This document shows, in pieces, positions 7,736-15,465 of a DNA stretch of 22,607 bases. This stretch comes from Halobacteriovoraceae bacterium (lineage in GTDB: Bacteria > Bdellovibrionota > Bacteriovoracia > Bacteriovoracales > Bacteriovoracaceae). The DNA lies in assembly GCA_002718735.1 (NCBI GenBank), contig PBFR01000003.1, positions 16,961 to 39,567 of the forward strand, in the 5' to 3' direction. How positions within the stretch are numbered: position 1 is the stretch's first letter; every line of letters starts with the position of its first letter. The translations under genes and the position numbers were made by a program. The notes beneath the pieces are model-generated. The model saw only the letters and a list, made by a program, of their open reading frames with translations, searched no databases and was not told the origin of the DNA.

Positions 7736-8892
7736 TTTTTTTGCTTTACCTTTTTAGATGCCTTTTTGTCTTCCTCTTCCATGATGACTCTGATTTTGCC
7801 AAAGTCTTCGTTTGTAAACATCTCCTCGATTTCCTCGATGGGAAGAACCTCGTAGGGTATGGAAGGGTCAAACGCGTCGGACATCTTTAATTCTTTTGCA
7901 GTACTTACTTTTGAGTGTTTAACATGAGCGGAGAAAACTTTAAAGATCTTGGGGTCAAGTTTTTTGCCTACGGTTTTACTCATAATATCTATCGCCTCAG
8001 ACACAGTTAAAACGTTGCTATAGCTACGTTTAGTGGTCACAGCGTCAAAAAAGTCCGCAATGGCACAAACTCTGGCCAGAAGGTGTATCTCTTGTTCTTT
8101 AAGTTTGCTTGGATATCCAGTTCCATCCCAGTTTTCATGATGCTCATGAATTACTCTACCTATGGTCTTGACGTCAATCCCCTCTTCAATTTGGCCAGCA
8201 CCATTCAAAAGAAGGTCGATGCCGAAGTCTGGATGTTTTTTAATTTCAAGATATTCAGAGTCTGAGAGTCCACTTGGGTTATTAAGAATATTGGTGGATA
8301 TTTTTATTTTACCTAAATCGTGAAGAAGTCCTCCAAGGCCTGCATGCATAAGTTCAGCCCTTGAAGCATTCTTTTTTAGAGCTCTTACAATGGTTATGCA
8401 GTACATTGCCACGTTAATTGAATGGTCATACGTATAAAAATCATGCCCACTCATTTCACCAATGAGACCTCTTAACGAGTCAATATTGTAATCATCTAAG
8501 ACATCAATCATAGATTCAACAGCATCTCTGCAGCCATGGACTGTTTCCACCAAAACTTCAGTGCTAAATTCTTTGTCCTCGTCAAATACTCGATGAAGAT
8601 ACTCGATAGCAGTTTCTTTTATAAAGTCTGCCGCTTTTTCATCTGCCACATCTTCGTTTCCGACCAGACTTTGCATATAGAACTTTCTCTGACTTTCTTC
8701 TACATACAATTGGTGATACTTCTTTTTAAGTTCGCCCAAATCTTGTGCTTCAAGAGTTTCTCCAGTTTTAAAAAGCTTAATGAACTTTTGCTTGTCCTTC
8801 AGAGATGATGAGTTGACATATAGATCATAACTTAAAGGTGTATCCTTCAAGATAAGATCGTAACGGACTGAAAAGAAGCTTCTAGAACTCAA
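7732..8892 (-). CDS. HD-GYP domain cyclic-di-GMP phosphodiesterase
   Basis: A 386-residue cytoplasmic protein with an N-terminal region of unknown fold (about 1-140, beginning with a short beta-rich FFSVRYDLI/YDLYVNS segment) and an HD-GYP domain (about 145-330). Signature residues are present: H191-D192 in LLHDLGKIKI, HHENWDGTGYP (251-261) with the GYP triplet, and the DHSINVAMY helix. Such enzymes hydrolyse c-di-GMP to GMP or pGpG and set motility or lifestyle switches. There is no membrane segment and no receiver domain; the tail is lysine-rich. The start appears to be TTG: AGGAG lies 7 bases upstream, and the ATG nearby is out of frame and hits TAG within a few codons. The gene shares ATGA with ilvA downstream. 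Confidence 0.93.
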   Translation of the reverse strand: MSSRSFFSVRYDLILKDTPLSYDLYVNSSSLKDKQKFIKLFKTGETLEAQDLGELKKKYHQLYVEESQRKFYMQSLVGNEDVADEKAADFIKETAIEYLHRVFDEDKEFSTEVLVETVHGCRDAVESMIDVLDDYNIDSLRGLIGEMSGHDFYTYDHSINVAMYCITIVRALKKNASRAELMHAGLGGLLHDLGKIKISTNILNNPSGLSDSEYLEIKKHPDFGIDLLLNGAGQIEEGIDVKTIGRVIHEHHENWDGTGYPSKLKEQEIHLLARVCAIADFFDAVTTKRSYSNVLTVSEAIDIMSKTVGKKLDPKIFKVFSAHVKHSKVSTAKELKMSDAFDPSIPYEVLPIEEIEEMFTNEDFGKIRVIMEEEDKKASKKVKQKK

Positions 8893-8956
8893 GGCCCATC
8901 TCCTGGAGACATTCGTCTCTCTTCAAACGGATTCTATTCTTCTCTTTTCGGCTATT

Positions 8957-8986
8957 TTTATGAAAGTTTAACCCTTTATAAACCAA
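8957..8986 (-). promoter_or_regulatory. Candidate promoter of the HD-GYP/ilvA unit
   Basis: On the minus strand TTGGTT (8981-8986) and CATAAA (8957-8962) are 18 bases apart, a fair sigma-70-like pair about 65 bases upstream of the TTG start. The rest of the divergent gap (8893-9177) holds a perfect 10-bp palindrome TGTTGCAACA at 9031-9040 but no convincing promoter for the protease gene. Confidence 0.35.
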
Positions 8987-9177
8987 CTTATTTGATCGGA
9001 AGAGAGAGTATATTTTAACCCGACAAACCTTGTTGCAACAGCTTTCCAAGCTTTCGACATTATAGAACTTCGAGATTTATTCTCCACTTGGCCGTAAAAA
9101 TTTATTTACATGTTTTTAACCAATTTCTACGATCGCCTCAATGAAGTTATCTTAATTCTCAAGGAAGGAGAAAGAAT

Positions 9178-10077
9178 ATGAAAATTTCGATGTATTTAAT
9201 ATTGTCCGCATTTTTGCTAACTGTTGGTTGTAAAAAAGGCGACGGCGGATCGTCTTCTGATCCATTGGATGGAACAGATCCAAAAACTACAAACTCCACA
9301 GATGGAAACTCACCAGACTTGTCAGATGCTGATCCAAATTGTGTTGAGAAGCTAGGTCTTGATAAAGTTGCTCCAGATAATGAAGTTATCATTGGAACAA
9401 ATACTTGGGTTTCCTCAAATACAATTTCCAACACAATGATGAAGGCTAACGCACAAGCAACGGTCTATGTGAGAATGTCCAGCAGTAGATGTACTGGTTT
9501 TCTAATCAATGAAGACACAATCATGACCAATAATCACTGTATTGGAAATGCAAGTCAGGCACGTGGTGTAACTGTAAAATTTGACTACGTTGCGGGAAAA
9601 ACTAGCAAACAATACAAGTGCGAAGATTTCATTGGAACAAACTCAGCACTGGACTTTACTCTTGTAAAGTGTGATGGAAAACCTGGCAAAGACTATCCTC
9701 AAGTTGTTCTTGGTGATTTTCAGGGAAAGACTAACGATTCAATCTATGTAATTCACCAAAACTGTGATTGGACTAGATACTCGACTTGTACACCAACTCA
9801 GAAAATCTCAACAGGAAGCCTGATTGGGTATAACTCAACTCAGGTAAAGCATAATGCTGACACTCTTGGTGGCTCTAGCGGCAGCCCAATCTTTGACAAA
9901 GACTCTCACAAGGTTGTGGCGATTCACAATGCAGGTCTAAACCATGGACCAAATAATGGTGGTACGAACTATGGAATCCAAATGTACAAAATTGTGGATT
10001 ACATTGAAAGATACTTCCCAGAAGTAGACATGAATACCTCATCATCCAGAGCGCCAGCTTATAATGTGTGTGATTAA
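9178..10077 (+). CDS. Trypsin-like (S1/V8-type) serine protease, predicted lipoprotein
   Basis: A 299-residue exported protease. The N-terminus is a lipoprotein signal: hydrophobic core, then LTVGC with the lipidated Cys18, followed by a Ser/Gly/Asp/Thr-rich linker to about residue 55. The trypsin-like catalytic triad is visible: His120 in IMTNNHCIG, Asp159 in ALDFTLVKC and Ser234 in GGSSGSPIF. The GSSGSP serine motif and the compact size resemble glutamyl endopeptidase/V8 enzymes rather than GDSGGP trypsins. Several cysteines (NHC, KC, NC, STC, C-terminal VCD) suggest disulfides. AAGGAGAAAG precedes the ATG closely. A single-gene unit with its own terminator. Lys19 after the lipidated Cys does not give an Asp+2 inner-membrane retention signal, so outer-membrane or surface placement is plausible. 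In a predator it could digest prey protein, but nothing here proves that. Confidence 0.92.
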   Translation: MKISMYLILSAFLLTVGCKKGDGGSSSDPLDGTDPKTTNSTDGNSPDLSDADPNCVEKLGLDKVAPDNEVIIGTNTWVSSNTISNTMMKANAQATVYVRMSSSRCTGFLINEDTIMTNNHCIGNASQARGVTVKFDYVAGKTSKQYKCEDFIGTNSALDFTLVKCDGKPGKDYPQVVLGDFQGKTNDSIYVIHQNCDWTRYSTCTPTQKISTGSLIGYNSTQVKHNADTLGGSSGSPIFDKDSHKVVAIHNAGLNHGPNNGGTNYGIQMYKIVDYIERYFPEVDMNTSSSRAPAYNVCD

Positions 10078-10091
10078 AAATTAGGAAATAG

Positions 10092-10133
10092 TTTCAAATT
10101 TGCCCACTAGGATGGTGAGCGATAAATTTGAAA
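10092..10133. repeat. Long imperfect inverted repeat downstream of the protease gene
   Basis: TTTCAAATTT (10092-10101) is the exact reverse complement of AAATTTGAAA (10124-10133). Inside lies a second near-match, GCCCAC against GTGAGC. The hairpin precedes the real terminator by a few bases and could stabilise the 3' end of the protease mRNA. Confidence 0.6.
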
Positions 10134-10138
10134 ACACA

Positions 10139-10165
10139 AGGCCTCGTTAACCCGAGGCCTTTTTT
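10139..10165 (+). terminator. Intrinsic terminator of the protease gene
   Basis: Perfect 8-bp stem AGGCCTCG (10139-10146), loop TTAACC, arm CGAGGCCT (10153-10160), then T5. It abuts the stop codon of the convergent gene at 10164. The stem core GGCCTC is the same as in the terminator at 1280-1299. Confidence 0.88.
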
Positions 10166-11063
10166 AGTTCTCATTATCAAACAGTATGATTGTAAAATCA
10201 GAATTTTCTTCAAGGATATATTGATAAAAGTTTGAAAGATATAGAAGTCTCATTTCACTAACACTCATTCCCTGTCCCTTCTTATTTTTTAGAGACAACT
10301 CTGAATGAATTTGTTCCAAACTTTTTCCTTCATACTCTGCCATCTTTTCTTTTCCCAATAAGCACTGTATGGCGAGTTCTTCGTCCTGCTTTAAGTCTAT
10401 TTTTTTGCTTTTAATATTTGGATTTAAACTTTTTAATCCAGGTTTTATACTCTCCCAATCCAAACATCTTAAAATAGCTCCGGTGGATTTCACTCTTTCA
10501 AACTCGCCATTTTCATCATACTGAGACTCGTTTTCACCAGTTAGAAGTATCTCACTCCATGAGCTTCCAAGCATTTGTCTGGGAGTAAAAATTAATTGCT
10601 TCTGGCTAGCATAGAGCTCATTAAAGTATCTAACCGCCCTACTATATGAAGAGGCGGCATGACTTCCAATGTCTCTCGGTGACATTGGTCCAAAATTAAC
10701 CACTGGTACCCTTAGAATCAATGAAATTTGTCCAGGGAACATTTTCCTGTGGTTGGCAGTTATATAGCTGCTACAGATTCTTGGATTATTTTTTATACTT
10801 TGGGGGTCTAAAGACAGGAGATTTGCGTAATAATGAACCTTTCCTCTGCCAAAAGAGCCAAGATCACCATCTATAACATTGATTATATATCGAAAGCTGT
10901 AATCCTGATGCTGAGATGGATGGGTCATCCTTTCTGGGCTCCAATATTTTTTTAGCACTTTAACCCTATTCCTAGAATCAAGCTTTTTGGATGGATAGAC
11001 AGGAGCTGAAATTGCTGAACTAATAAAAGCAAAAGTAATGAGGGCAATAAGTCTGTATTTCAC
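10164..11063 (-). CDS. Secreted protein of unknown function
   Basis: About 299 residues with a signal peptide (MKYRLIALITFAFISSAISA, cleavage near Ala20). I chose the GTG at 11063 because GGAG stands 6 bases upstream. A TTG four codons earlier is also in frame, but it would place this ribosome-binding site inside the gene and adds an awkward MELL before the basic residue. The mature part is polar and basic, with only three cysteines (in RICSSY, LRCLDW and IQCLLG), and mixes helical Lys/Glu-rich C-terminal segments with aromatic N-terminal ones. It resembles no family I know. It stands alone between the protease terminator and the ssb terminator, about 160 bp downstream of ssb on the same strand. 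Confidence 0.65.
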   Translation of the reverse strand: MKYRLIALITFAFISSAISAPVYPSKKLDSRNRVKVLKKYWSPERMTHPSQHQDYSFRYIINVIDGDLGSFGRGKVHYYANLLSLDPQSIKNNPRICSSYITANHRKMFPGQISLILRVPVVNFGPMSPRDIGSHAASSYSRAVRYFNELYASQKQLIFTPRQMLGSSWSEILLTGENESQYDENGEFERVKSTGAILRCLDWESIKPGLKSLNPNIKSKKIDLKQDEELAIQCLLGKEKMAEYEGKSLEQIHSELSLKNKKGQGMSVSEMRLLYLSNFYQYILEENSDFTIILFDNEN

Positions 11064-11186
11064 GAGCAGCTCCAATAGTTATAAGTCGGAATAGCTGTGA
11101 TTAGAGCATGAGACAGTGATGCATTCAATAAACCAAGGTCTGTCTAGAAAATATTACACGCTAAGCTATAAAGCTCTCAAACGAAA

Positions 11187-11210
11187 GAAGCCCCGTCTAA
11201 GCGGGGCTTC
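11187..11210 (-). terminator. Intrinsic terminator of ssb
   Basis: Nine-bp GC-rich stem GAAGCCCCG (11187-11195) with arm CGGGGCTTC (11202-11210) and a 6-base loop. On the minus strand it is followed by a T-rich tract (TTTCGTTT), and it sits about 28 bases past the ssb stop. Confidence 0.8.
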
Positions 11211-11237
11211 CATATTAAGAAAATTTAAAGCTGATCT

Positions 11238-11699
11238 CTAGAATGGTATGTCGTCTGAAGCAAAGTTTGCGTCAGTTGAAACATTGTAGTCTTTTTGAGA
11301 CTGATCGTTGTTGTTCTGAGGAGCTGATTGATTGTAGCTAGAATCATAAGAAGATCCGCTATTTGCTTGAGCACCACCAATGAACTGAACAGTGCTTGCG
11401 TTGATCTCAGTTGTGTATCTTTTTTGACCGTTATTGTCTTCCCAAGAACGAGTTTGAAGTCTTCCTTCAACGAATGCCTGACGGCCTTTAGAAAGGTATT
11501 GGTTGCAAAGTTCAGCAAGTTTTCCCCAAACCACAACTCTGTGCCACTCAGTTCTTTCCTGTTTTTGACCAGTGGCTTTGTCTGCCCAAGACTCAGAAGT
11601 CGCAAGTGAGAAGTTGCAAACTGCAGCTCCAGATGGTGTGTATTTTAGCTCAGGATCTTGTCCCAAACGGCCCAATAAGATTACTTTATTAACGCTCAT
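11238..11699 (-). CDS. ssb: Single-stranded DNA-binding protein
   Basis: A 153-residue SSB, the tetrameric protein that coats single-stranded DNA in replication, repair and recombination. The OB-fold spans about residues 1-108 with the family landmarks [44 protein letters not shown], and [23 protein letters not shown]. Then comes a Gln/Asn/Ser-rich flexible linker and the acidic tip DDIPF, which recruits partner proteins. AAGGAG lies 7 bases before the ATG. The preceding 158 bp carry its promoter, though I cannot name a convincing box. Monocistronic, closed by its own terminator. Confidence 0.97.
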   Translation of the reverse strand: MSVNKVILLGRLGQDPELKYTPSGAAVCNFSLATSESWADKATGQKQERTEWHRVVVWGKLAELCNQYLSKGRQAFVEGRLQTRSWEDNNGQKRYTTEINASTVQFIGGAQANSGSSYDSSYNQSAPQNNNDQSQKDYNVSTDANFASDDIPF

Positions 11700-11857
11700 T
11701 GTCTCTCCTTATGTGTTTGAATAAGCTCTTTCTATGATAAATAAAACCAAAATAAAAGCTGATTTCTCAGTTTTCATACTTATTACACATACAAATAGGC
11801 ACTTAGACCAAATGTTTCTAGAATAGTGCTAATAAAGGATTTCGGGGCGCCACCCCA

Positions 11858-12313
11858 TTATTGGATTTCGTGATTTTCGACAATTTTTTCACTAACTGGT
11901 GCTTCAAGGTTTTGAACCAACTCTTCCTTTTTTTGAGTAAGCTCAGGGTAGTTGGTTTGCCAAAAACTCTCTACCTTTCTTTTTGCCACCTTAACATCTC
12001 TTCTGTACCAAGTTGCATCAAAGCCACAGTACGGACAGGGAATCTCTTTTCTATAGAGGAGCTTGTTGGTCATCTCCACTATTGGCCACATGAATAGACA
12101 TACAAATACTCCCTTTATGCCCATAAATGGATACAAAAGAGTGCTTATAAAGGCCGTCAGAATTGTTAATTGTAGATAGTTTTTCCAGTTGAGGTTTTTG
12201 GAGTATTTCATCTGTCTTGGAGCTCTGCACAGGGCACAAAGGAAGTGCTTTCTTGGATTTTTAACTTTGTAAAACCTTGCCGACTTCAGTGGGATGTCCT
12301 TTTTGATGCTCAT
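11858..12313 (-). CDS. Small membrane protein with split CxxC zinc-ribbon-like motifs
   Basis: 151 residues, no family recognised. The layout is unusual: a basic N-terminal region with a CxxC (FLCALCRAPRQ, near residue 28), two hydrophobic segments (about 47-62 and 66-82) separated by a short turn, a second CxxC (IPCPYCGFDATWY, near residue 93), then a charged, helical Glu/Lys-rich tail. If both ends lie in the cytoplasm, as a two-helix hairpin would require, the two CxxC pairs could meet as one four-Cys zinc site. The ATG is preceded by GAGGAGGAG. The only downstream hairpin (GGGGcgccaCCCC around 11844-11856) is weak as a terminator. The gene is divergent from the Tad-like gene across the structured gap at 12314-12639. 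Confidence 0.7.
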   Translation of the reverse strand: MSIKKDIPLKSARFYKVKNPRKHFLCALCRAPRQMKYSKNLNWKNYLQLTILTAFISTLLYPFMGIKGVFVCLFMWPIVEMTNKLLYRKEIPCPYCGFDATWYRRDVKVAKRKVESFWQTNYPELTQKKEELVQNLEAPVSEKIVENHEIQ

Positions 12314-12377
12314 TTTAATACTCTCCTCCTCTTCTTTTATTTAACCATAACGGCCATGTTGATCGATAGACGGTAAA

Positions 12378-12509
12378 ATAGGCCTCCGGGACATCTTCAT
12401 GTCCCAGGGGTGAAATGAACAATAGGTGTGCATTTGATAGGATAGAGAAGGGTCTGCCGAATTTAGCGAACGTCCTGCTTCCACAGATCGGCACCCTGTG
12501 GATGCCTAT
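12378..12509. ncRNA. Candidate structured RNA (three-way junction), strand unresolved
   Basis: Within the 326-bp divergent gap 12314-12639 this segment is visibly richer in G+C than other spacers here and folds well on paper. P1: ATAGGCCTCC (12378-12387) pairs with GGATGCCTAT (12500-12509) with one mismatch. P2: GGGACAT/ATGTCCC (12388-12405), a perfect 7-bp stem with a four-base loop. P3: AGGG-TC-TGCCGA (12449-12460) pairs with TCGGCA-CCCT (12488-12497), leaving a two-base bulge. A rival hairpin CCACAG (12481-12486)/CTGTGG (12496-12501) would break P1 and P3, as in a switch. It matches no RNA class I can name. It could be a small RNA on either strand or a regulatory leader; no reading frame in the gap looks coding. 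Confidence 0.45.
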
Positions 12510-12532
12510 ACTATATTCAAAAGCTATACCAA
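12505..12532 (-). promoter_or_regulatory. Possible leftward promoter at the edge of the structured segment
   Basis: On the minus strand TTGGTA (12527-12532) and TATAGG (12505-12510) are 16 bases apart. Transcription would start just inside the P1 helix, which would suit a leftward small RNA of about 130 bases or a long leader for the 11858-12313 gene. Confidence 0.3.
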
Positions 12533-12594
12533 GTATCCGACTAAAACAGATGCCTACTATCAAGTACTTATGAATGGGCTTTCCTGTAAATCTT

Positions 12595-12603
12595 TGCTAA
12601 AAT
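12595..12603 (+). promoter_or_regulatory. Extended -10 promoter candidate for the Tad_N gene
   Basis: TGC directly followed by TAAAAT (12595-12603) fits an extended -10 box about 35 bases upstream of the ATG at 12640; no good -35 box is seen. The leader would begin near 12610, downstream of the structured segment. Confidence 0.4.
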
Positions 12604-12639
12604 GACCCCACTAGGTGACAAAGCGCTCCCAAAGTTCTT

Positions 12640-15381
12640 ATGGACGAGGATTTTAAGATCAAAACGATACTTCTCAACGCCCGCGGGCAGATGACAATAT
12701 TTTTTGCGACAACCATCTTAGCGTTGATTACCTTCATCGCCTTCATAATCAATATTGGTATTTTTGTTAAAGCTAAAATCAATCTTCAAAATGCAGTCGA
12801 TGCCGCAGCGTTTGCGGGGGCGAGTGTTCAAGCAAGACAACTAAGCAACATCTCTTACCTTAATTGGGAAATGAGAAACGTTTATAAAGAGTGGATGTTT
12901 AAAAACTATGTTCTTGGAAACCTAAGTCTTGATGAAATATCCGGACCTTCGGGAAATCCAGTAAATTATAGAATGGAGCCGTTCGGCACAGGAGGAGGTA
13001 CAGTTTATGATGGCTATAACGTTCCTTCAGTTTGTCTTGATTTCAAATCTTCTGGAAGCGTCTCTGTCTGTAAAAAAGCATTAATTCCGGGACTTCCAAG
13101 GTTTGCTAGAACAGATGTTCTTGGAATGGAAGAGACAATGGATTCTTTTATAGATGCTTTGGCCGATCAAAAGGCCAGTGATTGCTCAAGAAGATCAAAC
13201 ATCAACTTTTTAACAAACTTTATATGGGCCTATAACGTCGTCGGCGTTCCAGAGCTTATGGACTCAACAATTGATGCACCAGAAGTTGCGGCAGATAGAA
13301 TGGGAGCCTTTCCAGATGCGTTCAACCTTGCCTTGAGGATTAGAAACCTTGAAGCACAGGTAAATAAAGCACCTTATGAAGGTGTGTGTGCTGGTAATGG
13401 CCCAGGTTGCCAAAGAGACATCGATAACATTGTCTCAAGCGAGCAGTCCCCGGCCAATGAAAGGGTGTACAAGGCATTCTATTCAGCTTTTAGAAACTTA
13501 GGTGGCCAGGATTGCGGCCCGGGAAACACCGATGAACTTAAATGTACTTTTAAATTAAGCGAACTTGCTCCCCGACTCCCAAACCTTGGTGGTCCATTTA
13601 CCCTTTCAAACCTCTTGATACCAGACAACACACAGGCCAGAAGAAAGTACTTTCTTGATTTAAAACTCATGCCGGTAAACTATGCAACTTTTTTTACTTT
13701 GCTAGCTTCAACAACAACAGACAGTGGTATTCAAGTCACACCTACTGGAGGAGGTGGAAGTCCAATTTCAGCAGAGTCCACAGCTGAATGCGTGGCCACA
13801 AAAGTTGGAATGCCCATTCCAGGCTATCCTTTAGGGTTTGTTAAGAATCCAGACGTACTCACCTACTACGCGGTTAAGGGTGAGAGTGAATTTGTAGGTT
13901 TATTTAATCCCTTCAATAGCGCTTCTATAAAGCTGACTGCTTATGCGGCGGCTAAGCCTTTTGGCGGTCGAGTTGGCCCGATGATCTTTGATGTATCTCA
14001 CAGTGGAGGCAATCCATCTTACCTGCTTCCAAGGGCCCCTCACTTTAAAACAAGCCCTTATGTCAGTGCATTGGACAATACAAATCCAGTGGATAGAGGT
14101 GGCACCATAACCACAGGGACTGATTACCAGGAAGGAATGCCAATTCCAGGAAACTATGGCGGAGTTGGTGGAGGTTTCTGGCTAAAAGATGAAACCACCC
14201 CCATTGGTGGTTGGATTGATTCTGCATCCATCTTTTTTGCGGTACCAAATATTCCTTATGATTATCCAAGCGGCTCCCCAACGGACACCTCCCACTTTGC
14301 TGGATCTTCAGTTGAGATTGTTAAACCAATTCCTCTTGGTGGCTCAATTGGAACGAGCGCTGGACTTTACAACGGCGATGTTTTCACAAAATTGAAAAGC
14401 AATCTCGCAGGTCTTTCCACTGGTGCCACGATATCGATGGAAGCTATTAATGATGCAATCCTATCCTCACGAGCACCCACTTTATATGATGCTGTAAACT
14501 ACCTAGTCCCCACTCCAGAGACTCTAAATCAAGAAGTTGGCGTAGACTCTTACGGGATCATCCTTAATGAGACATCTGAGAAGGTAGGTACAAATACAGT
14601 TTATGACATGTCATTGTACGCTCCTCTGATTGACTCTCAGGATCCAAATGCTCTTTATAAAGGAACAAGTGACCTAGTGAACATCCTTCAGGATTATTTG
14701 GCCAGGCAGGAGCCAGCTATTCTTAAGTACAGGGGTTCAATGAATGTGGCGAGTCAACTTGTGTATCAAAAGAATTTCTCATCTAGAACAAGGGCCAATT
14801 ACGGACTTGCCGCAGCTCAAACAATATCCAATATTGGAGACTCTACGGTTTATGATTCCACAGATATAAACACTATTTACAACTCCCTACCGGGCTGTAG
14901 AAGCATCAATGGAAAATTTGTTTGGTTCTTTACCGGCAACTCAAGTCTAGTAAACAATAGTGCTGGAGACTGTTTGGCCAAAAATACCCTAACAAATCTA
15001 ATGCAGGCACATTGGAATGAACTTAACTCTGTTCAAAGGGCATATTACACTGGCAGATTCAGTCTTCCAGACAGTGATGTTAGAAACAGGCTATTTAGTG
15101 CGTATCGTCCAGGAGAAATGAGTGATGGCAATCCTGCAGGAGAGCACACAAACTTTTTCTCAGGCCTAAGAACTAATATGAGCAGAAACTTCTACTCTTC
15201 AAAATTTGTCACACTTAAGTCAGTTAGTGCTGGTAGTTCAGCAGACACCTTCAATGGAAACTTCGCCCTATTCTCAGAGGGAGTTCCATTCAACCAAGGC
15301 TCAGGTAACACTGAAGGCACATTCAAAAATACCTTAATTCCACAAGAATTAAATATTGATCTCTCCCAAATACAGCATTAA
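12640..15381 (+). CDS. Large Tad_N (TadG/TadE-like) membrane-anchored protein
   Basis: A 913-residue protein with a TadG-like N-terminus: a short cytoplasmic leader ending NARGQ (13-17), one hydrophobic helix (about 18-43), then KAKINLQNAVDAAAFAGASVQA, the conserved segment after the helix in Tad_N/putative Flp pilus proteins. The remaining 850 residues should be periplasmic or surface-exposed. They are rich in Asn, Gly, Ser and Pro, with scattered cysteines, and match no domain I know. TadG-like proteins belong to the Flp/Tad pilus secretion apparatus, but no other tad gene is in the window, so this is an orphan. The start lacks a clear ribosome-binding site; ATG at codon 18 would remove the charged leader and seems less likely. 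Short intergenic spacing and a separate promoter indicate it is transcribed apart from the next gene. Confidence 0.8.
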   Translation: MDEDFKIKTILLNARGQMTIFFATTILALITFIAFIINIGIFVKAKINLQNAVDAAAFAGASVQARQLSNISYLNWEMRNVYKEWMFKNYVLGNLSLDEISGPSGNPVNYRMEPFGTGGGTVYDGYNVPSVCLDFKSSGSVSVCKKALIPGLPRFARTDVLGMEETMDSFIDALADQKASDCSRRSNINFLTNFIWAYNVVGVPELMDSTIDAPEVAADRMGAFPDAFNLALRIRNLEAQVNKAPYEGVCAGNGPGCQRDIDNIVSSEQSPANERVYKAFYSAFRNLGGQDCGPGNTDELKCTFKLSELAPRLPNLGGPFTLSNLLIPDNTQARRKYFLDLKLMPVNYATFFTLLASTTTDSGIQVTPTGGGGSPISAESTAECVATKVGMPIPGYPLGFVKNPDVLTYYAVKGESEFVGLFNPFNSASIKLTAYAAAKPFGGRVGPMIFDVSHSGGNPSYLLPRAPHFKTSPYVSALDNTNPVDRGGTITTGTDYQEGMPIPGNYGGVGGGFWLKDETTPIGGWIDSASIFFAVPNIPYDYPSGSPTDTSHFAGSSVEIVKPIPLGGSIGTSAGLYNGDVFTKLKSNLAGLSTGATISMEAINDAILSSRAPTLYDAVNYLVPTPETLNQEVGVDSYGIILNETSEKVGTNTVYDMSLYAPLIDSQDPNALYKGTSDLVNILQDYLARQEPAILKYRGSMNVASQLVYQKNFSSRTRANYGLAAAQTISNIGDSTVYDSTDINTIYNSLPGCRSINGKFVWFFTGNSSLVNNSAGDCLAKNTLTNLMQAHWNELNSVQRAYYTGRFSLPDSDVRNRLFSAYRPGEMSDGNPAGEHTNFFSGLRTNMSRNFYSSKFVTLKSVSAGSSADTFNGNFALFSEGVPFNQGSGNTEGTFKNTLIPQELNIDLSQIQH

Positions 15382-15395
15382 AATTTGAATAGCTC

Positions 15396-15423
15396 TTGTA
15401 ATTAAAAAGCTCCAATATATACT
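15396..15423 (+). promoter_or_regulatory. Promoter candidate for the lysine-rich protein gene
   Basis: TTGTAA (15396-15401) and TATACT (15418-15423) separated by 16 bases form the best sigma-70-like pair in the window. Transcription would start near 15430, leaving a leader of about 35 bases with AAGGA before the GTG start. Confidence 0.5.
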
Positions 15424-15465
15424 ATTTACATAAATATTATTTAAACCAATAACAAGGACCGAAAA

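Noticed and set aside
7702..7890. Plus-strand ORFs opposite ilvA and the HD-GYP gene
   Set aside because: Short, low-complexity Phe/Leu-rich translations on the opposite strand of well-supported genes, without ribosome-binding sites.
11225..11605. 126-codon minus-strand ORF overlapping ssb
   Set aside because: An alternative frame of ssb; the ssb frame has a full OB-fold, the acidic DDIPF tip and a good ribosome-binding site.
12405..12430. GGGGTGAAATGAAC resembling conserved pieces of RNase P RNA or FMN/cobalamin riboswitches
   Set aside because: Only a short stretch matches. The other obligatory blocks of these RNAs are missing on both strands, and the c-di-GMP-I and SRP RNA signatures are also absent.
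12315..12563. 82-codon minus-strand ORF in the divergent gap
   Set aside because: It has no ribosome-binding site, no recognisable protein character, and runs through the strong hairpins of the structured segment; it is better explained as an open frame in non-coding DNA.
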